Assembly: GCA_000565345.1 (NCBI GenBank)
Contig: AQOF01000030.1
Location: 66-57,918, forward strand
Direction: 5' to 3'
DNA: 57,853 bases
From: Salinivibrio costicola subsp. costicola ATCC 33508 = LMG 11651
GTDB lineage: Bacteria > Pseudomonadota > Gammaproteobacteria > Enterobacterales > Vibrionaceae
Shown: piece by piece, positions 53,881 to 57,853 of the stretch
Position numbering within the stretch: the first letter of the stretch is position 1
Layout of the letters: each line of letters opens with the position of its first letter
The notes under the pieces: generated by a model
What the model was told of the DNA's origin: nothing
Databases searched by the model: none
What the model saw: only the letters and a program-made list of their open reading frames with translations
Translations under genes and position numbers: made by a program

Positions 53881-56800
53881 GCCGGTGGTTGGTTAGATTA
53901 ACTTTGATTCTATTAATCACGATATTTGCGCTGGTAGGTTTGGTGTCCACCACCTTATTTACGCCGATCGGGTTACAAGTTGGAGTGTGGGGGGCACAGA
54001 AAGCTATACCTGCATTATCGCTTGAACAAGCCGAGGGCACTTTGCTGACCGGCTTTGAACTTCGTGGTCTGCAATATCAGGATGAGCAAATCCAATTGGC
54101 CGCTAATAAGCTGGGGATTGAGATAAAAGGTAAGTGCTTACTTACTCCATCAATCTGTGTCGAACAATTGGCGGCTGAAGGGGTAACGCTTGCGCTTAAT
54201 TTCCCGCCAAGCGATGACAACACCGCCGCCGAGCCGTCTACCGCGAGGATCCAATCGCCGCTACCGATACATATTAACGCGTTTGCATTCAATGATGTGG
54301 AGATTCAGGTGGCGGGACAGGCGATTGACTGGCAGCAGCTTCAAGGCGGTGTGCATGTCGAGGGAGACACCTTAACCTTATCGCCCACAAAGTGGCAGCA
54401 GCTGGTGGTTACCCTGCCCACCAACGACAGTGATCAAGAAAATACCGACCGTGCGGTTGGTAAACCTGATAGCGACGCCTCGAGTGCCCCTTTTCATTAT
54501 CCAGGGCTCCGCTTGCCGTCCATTCATGTGCCGCTAAATATCAATGTTGAGCAATTTAGCCTACGCGATACTCGTATTGACGCCGGTACAGTACATACCT
54601 TTTCTTCGTTAGATCTCGTCGGCGCCGTCAAAGGCAGTGCGGTGACGATTGACCATTTTTCGGTGGCCGCCCCTCAGGGCACGGCTAAGCTTTCTGGCGA
54701 TATCTTGTTGGAAGGTGAGTACCACTGACCTTAGAAACACAGTTGACCACGAACTTGGCACCGCTCCAAGGGCAAGCATTGTCACTGTCGGCGACGGGAA
54801 GTCTTGCTGCGCTTAAGCTAAACGCGAGCGCGCGCGGCCCGGTGACGGCGACGCTTGAGGGAGAAGCAAACGTGCTGGCACCGAACTTACCTTTTGCCGT
54901 GCAATTGGATAGCGAGGCATTGGCGTGGCCGCTGACGGGGGAAGCGATCGCGGCATTACGCGAGCTACACTTTCACGCCGATGGTGACTTATCTGACTAT
55001 CAGCTCGGCTTACAAACCGGCGTCGATGGCCCTGACATGCCGACCACCCAGCTGAATTTGACCGGCCAAGGCAGTCTAACGGCGCTGACCCTTTCGCGGC
55101 TGGAGGCAAACACTCTGGGCGGCACGGTTGCCGGGCGCGCCAGCGTCGATTGGTCCAGCGTGCCTTTTTGGCAAGCCGAGTTAGGCTTTGCCCATATTCA
55201 GCCTCAGCGGCAATGGCCTGAAGTGAATGGTGATCTCACCGGCGCGTGAGTCATCGTGGGCGCTTAACGCCACAGGGTGGTTGGGATGTATCTATGCCAA
55301 CCTTGGTTATTCATGGTGAGCTTCAGCAACTCCCCCTTTTGGTATCTGGCGCGCTCAATGCCCATGATCGTGATGGTGATGGACAACCTAGCGTTTCTAC
55401 CTCCGGTCTGACGTTTTCCCACGGCCCTAACCGTATTACTGCGCAAGGGCAAGTGCGTGACGAGTGGCAAATGGGGCTATCGGTGGATATTGCTGACCTG
55501 TCTCAATCATTACCGATGTTAACTGGTGTGATTCGTGGCGATGCGCGTCTGAGTGGGCCCTTTGCCCATCCCAATACCAAACTGGCCGTCGATGCCAAGC
55601 AGTTGCGCTGGCAAGATCTTCGCATCAATCAGCTTACCTTAGACGGCGCGCTGGCCTTCAAGGATACCTTAGGTGGCAACCTGAATGTGTCTGTACTGGG
55701 AGGGCGCTATCAAACGCTGCGTTTAGAGAACTTAGATCTGGCCGTCCGCGGTGATGAAGCCGAGCATCAGCTGGATTTACGCTGGCAAGGCGTTCCTACC
55801 TCTGGCGTGCTGAGTATTCAAGGTGCGTTGGCGCGCGAGTCCGGTTGGCAAGGGCAACTGCTCGATACGCGGGTGAATGTAGAAGACATTGGCGACATCG
55901 TGCAGCAAACCGCGGCGCCCATTGCGTTTACTTTCGCCGATACGCAAACCCAGATCGGCGAGCATTGCTGGCAGTGGCAAGCCACTTCTTTATGCTTATC
56001 ACAACCGGCCTATATTGGTGAGCAAGGAGAGGTCGTTGTCAATATTGAAGGGTTTGATGCGAAGCAAATTGCGGCGTTCATGCCGCCGGAATGGCACGTT
56101 GAAACACGTGCCAATGCCGCCGTTCACGCTCGATGGCAGCCTGACGCCTCGCCAGATGTACGCGCCTCGATTGATATCACCGACGGTGCACTGCGTCAGC
56201 AAGCAGAAAGGCCACTGGTCATTGACTGGCAACACGCGAACATGGATGCACGCTGGCACAATGACCAATTACAAGGGGCGCTTGCTCTGACGTTGGATGA
56301 TGGTGGCACCCTTGCGTCTGGCTTTACCCTAACCGATTTATTGGCCCCTACACCTACGATTACTGGCGACCTTACCGTGACTGCTGTGCAATTGGCCAAG
56401 CTTGAGCCCTTGCTCGGAAACGATAAACAAGCGGATATGAATGGTGAAGTGAATGCGAATTTACGTCTTGAAGGCCCACTAACGTTACCGCAAGTGTATG
56501 GCGGCATGACGGTCAGTGGGCTGCGGATGAAAGGCTTATCGTCACCGGTGGATGTAGATAACGGGCAATTGGCTCTGACGGTTGATGGGCAACAAGGGCA
56601 ACTGGATGGGCAGTTAATCACGCCTGAGGGTCCGCTAACACTAAAAGGCGATGGCCAATGGCCCCGCATTGATGATTGGCAATTTGGCTTGAATGTATCG
56701 GGTGATACGTTACGTGTTAACCTTCCCCCAATGGTAAAGCTCGATGTCGCGCCAGATCTTACCGTTTCTGCGACGCCTGATCAGGTCGCGATTCGTGGTG

Positions 56801-57642
56801 ATATTCATGTGCCTTGGGGACGGATAGAAGTCGAAAACTTACCTGCGTCAGCGGTGACGGTGTCAGACGATACGGTGCTGTTAAACCAAGACTATACGCC
56901 AAAAAGTGCAGAACAAGACGAGCCGATGCCGTTTAACCTAGTCACCGATGTAAAGTTAGCACTGGGGGATGACGTTAGTCTCGCAGCCTTTGGTTTAAAG
57001 TCGCGCTTATCCGGTGAACTGAATATCAAAAACAATCCGCAAGGTGTATTAATTGTCGGGAATGTCAGCTTACTGGACGGAATGTATCGCTCGTTCGGAC
57101 AAGACTTGATTATCCGCAAAGGGGAAATCTTGTTTAATGGCCCTGCCGACCAACCCTACCTGCAAGTGGAAGCGATTCGTAACCCAGAGCGAATAGAGGG
57201 GGATGTGATCGCGGGTATTCGCTTGAGTGGTCCGGCCGATGATCCGGTTGCGGATATATTTATGGATCCGGCTGGCTCGCAGGCGAATGCCTTATCTTAT
57301 CTATTGCGTGGCCGAGCGCTGGATGCTGGCGCCGGCGATGCCAATATGACCTCGATGCTGATTGGTATTGGGTTAGCGCAAAGCGGAAAATTGGTAGGAG
57401 AGATCGGCCAAGCCTTTGGTGTTGAGGATCTCACCTTAGATACCGCGGGTGCCGGCGACGAACAAAAGGTCGAAGTGTCAGGCTATATTTTACCGGATTT
57501 GGAAGTGAAATATGGGGTCGGGATCTTTGATGCGATTGGGGTATTTACTGTGCGCTATCGTTTAATGAAAGACCTTTACCTAGAAGCGGTGTCGGGTGTT
57601 GACCAAGCGGTCGATGTGCTTTATCAGTTTGAGATTAAATAG
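53877..57642 (+). CDS. tamB: Translocation and assembly module protein TamB (two frameshifts)
   Basis: AsmA-like bridge protein spanning the periplasm and partnering TamA; implicated in phospholipid transport to the outer membrane. Corrected length is 1255 residues (E. coli 1259). N-terminal signal anchor (about 5-25), a long beta-taco region, and the C-terminal DUF490/TamB domain with LSYLLRGRALD and the final VSGVDQAVDVLYQFEIK. Breaks: about 54720 and about 55247, one base missing in each. Translationally coupled to tamA. Confidence 0.94.
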
Positions 57643-57687
57643 ATAAATAGTGGTCTTGGGAATTGCGTGAAACCTTCATTCCTCCAA

Positions 57688-57741
57688 GCAACTTTTTGCT
57701 CAGCTTGGCAACTTCTTGCTTGCGGTCGAGCAAGAAGTTGC
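57688..57741 (+). repeat. Direct and inverted 13-bp repeats after tamB
   Basis: GCAACTTTTTGCT (57688-57700) and GCAACTTCTTGCT (57708-57720) are direct copies differing at one base; AGCAAGAAGTTGC (57729-57741) is the exact reverse complement of the second. Two mutually exclusive hairpins can form. Confidence 0.85.
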
Positions 57742-57782
57742 AAGGTAATCAGTAAGTATCTGTAAAATAATAAAATAAAACT

Positions 57783-57798
57783 TGGCATGCTTTTCGCA
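57783..57798 (+). promoter_or_regulatory. Sigma-54 promoter reading out of the window
   Basis: TGGCATGCTTTTCGCA matches TGGCACG-N4-TTGCW with GG and GC in exact -24/-12 register; only two consensus positions differ. The target gene is beyond the right edge; TATAGGA at the very end may be its ribosome site. Confidence 0.75.
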
Positions 57799-57853
57799 CT
57801 ATGACCATTACCACAGTGAATAGGCTGTGCTTAATGATTAAACGTTTATAGGA

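Noticed and set aside
57700-57853. Qrr quorum-sensing small RNA behind the sigma-54 promoter
   Set aside because: The sequence after the promoter lacks the conserved Qrr core and no terminator is visible before the window ends.

Overview
The window is a chromosomal segment of a marine or halophilic gammaproteobacterium of the Vibrionaceae. Evidence: motX (the sodium-driven polar flagellar motor protein) sits directly after purA, rpsF-priB-rpsR-rplI-dnaB-alr are syntenic with Vibrio, a Zrg-type zinc-uptake operon is present, and a chitin-degradation operon is present. Genus cannot be fixed from the sequence alone; a Salinivibrio-like or other non-cholerae Vibrionaceae would fit.

Layout: (1) 1-6109, end of hflC, yjeT, purA, motX behind a flagellar sigma-28 promoter, rnr, rlmB. 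(2) 6134-12653, a minus-strand chitin operon: a large multidomain GH18 chitinase, an AA10 lytic polysaccharide monooxygenase and a ChiA-type GH18 chitinase, carrying five chitin-binding modules in all. (3) 12902-14652, ribosomal operon rpsF-priB-rpsR-rplI with a structured leader. (4) 14663-22283, DUF481 outer-membrane protein, dnaB-alr, yjbQ, pgi, cheX, zur, azurin. (5) 22564-26299, a compact island of about 3.7 kb inserted in dusA. It leaves the native dusA start stranded on the left and supplies a new promoter and N-terminus on the right. It carries a tyrosine integrase, a GNAT/DUF1778 toxin-antitoxin pair, two unknown membrane-protein genes and a run of four hairpins. (6) 27345-33386, pspG behind a sigma-54 promoter, an outer-membrane barrel protein, a small hypothetical gene and cysJIH. 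(7) 33553-40631, a periplasmic broad-specificity racemase, FKBP22, an OapA/YtfB-like protein, a chemoreceptor, an ElaA acetyltransferase and cpdB. (8) 40919-45464, cysG-cysD-cysN then cysC. (9) 45470-52015, a TIGR03899/DUF2806-like protein, a five-gene zinc-uptake operon behind a good Zur-box match, ytfJ and msrA. (10) 52179-57642, tamA-tamB, followed by inverted repeats and a strong sigma-54 promoter reading out of the window.

Functional links: cysJIH and cysGDNC together cover assimilatory sulfate reduction (activation, phosphorylation, PAPS and sulfite reduction, siroheme supply). The zur gene at 21 kb and the Zur-box operon at 50 kb form a likely regulator-target pair. The chitin operon couples oxidative and hydrolytic cleavage.

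Quality caution: 18 otherwise well-conserved genes carry in total about 31 single-base indels and no in-frame nonsense mutation that I could see. Restoring each indel gives full-length, family-typical proteins whose corrected lengths are divisible by three. I read these as sequence or assembly errors rather than gene decay, and annotate each such gene across its full span.
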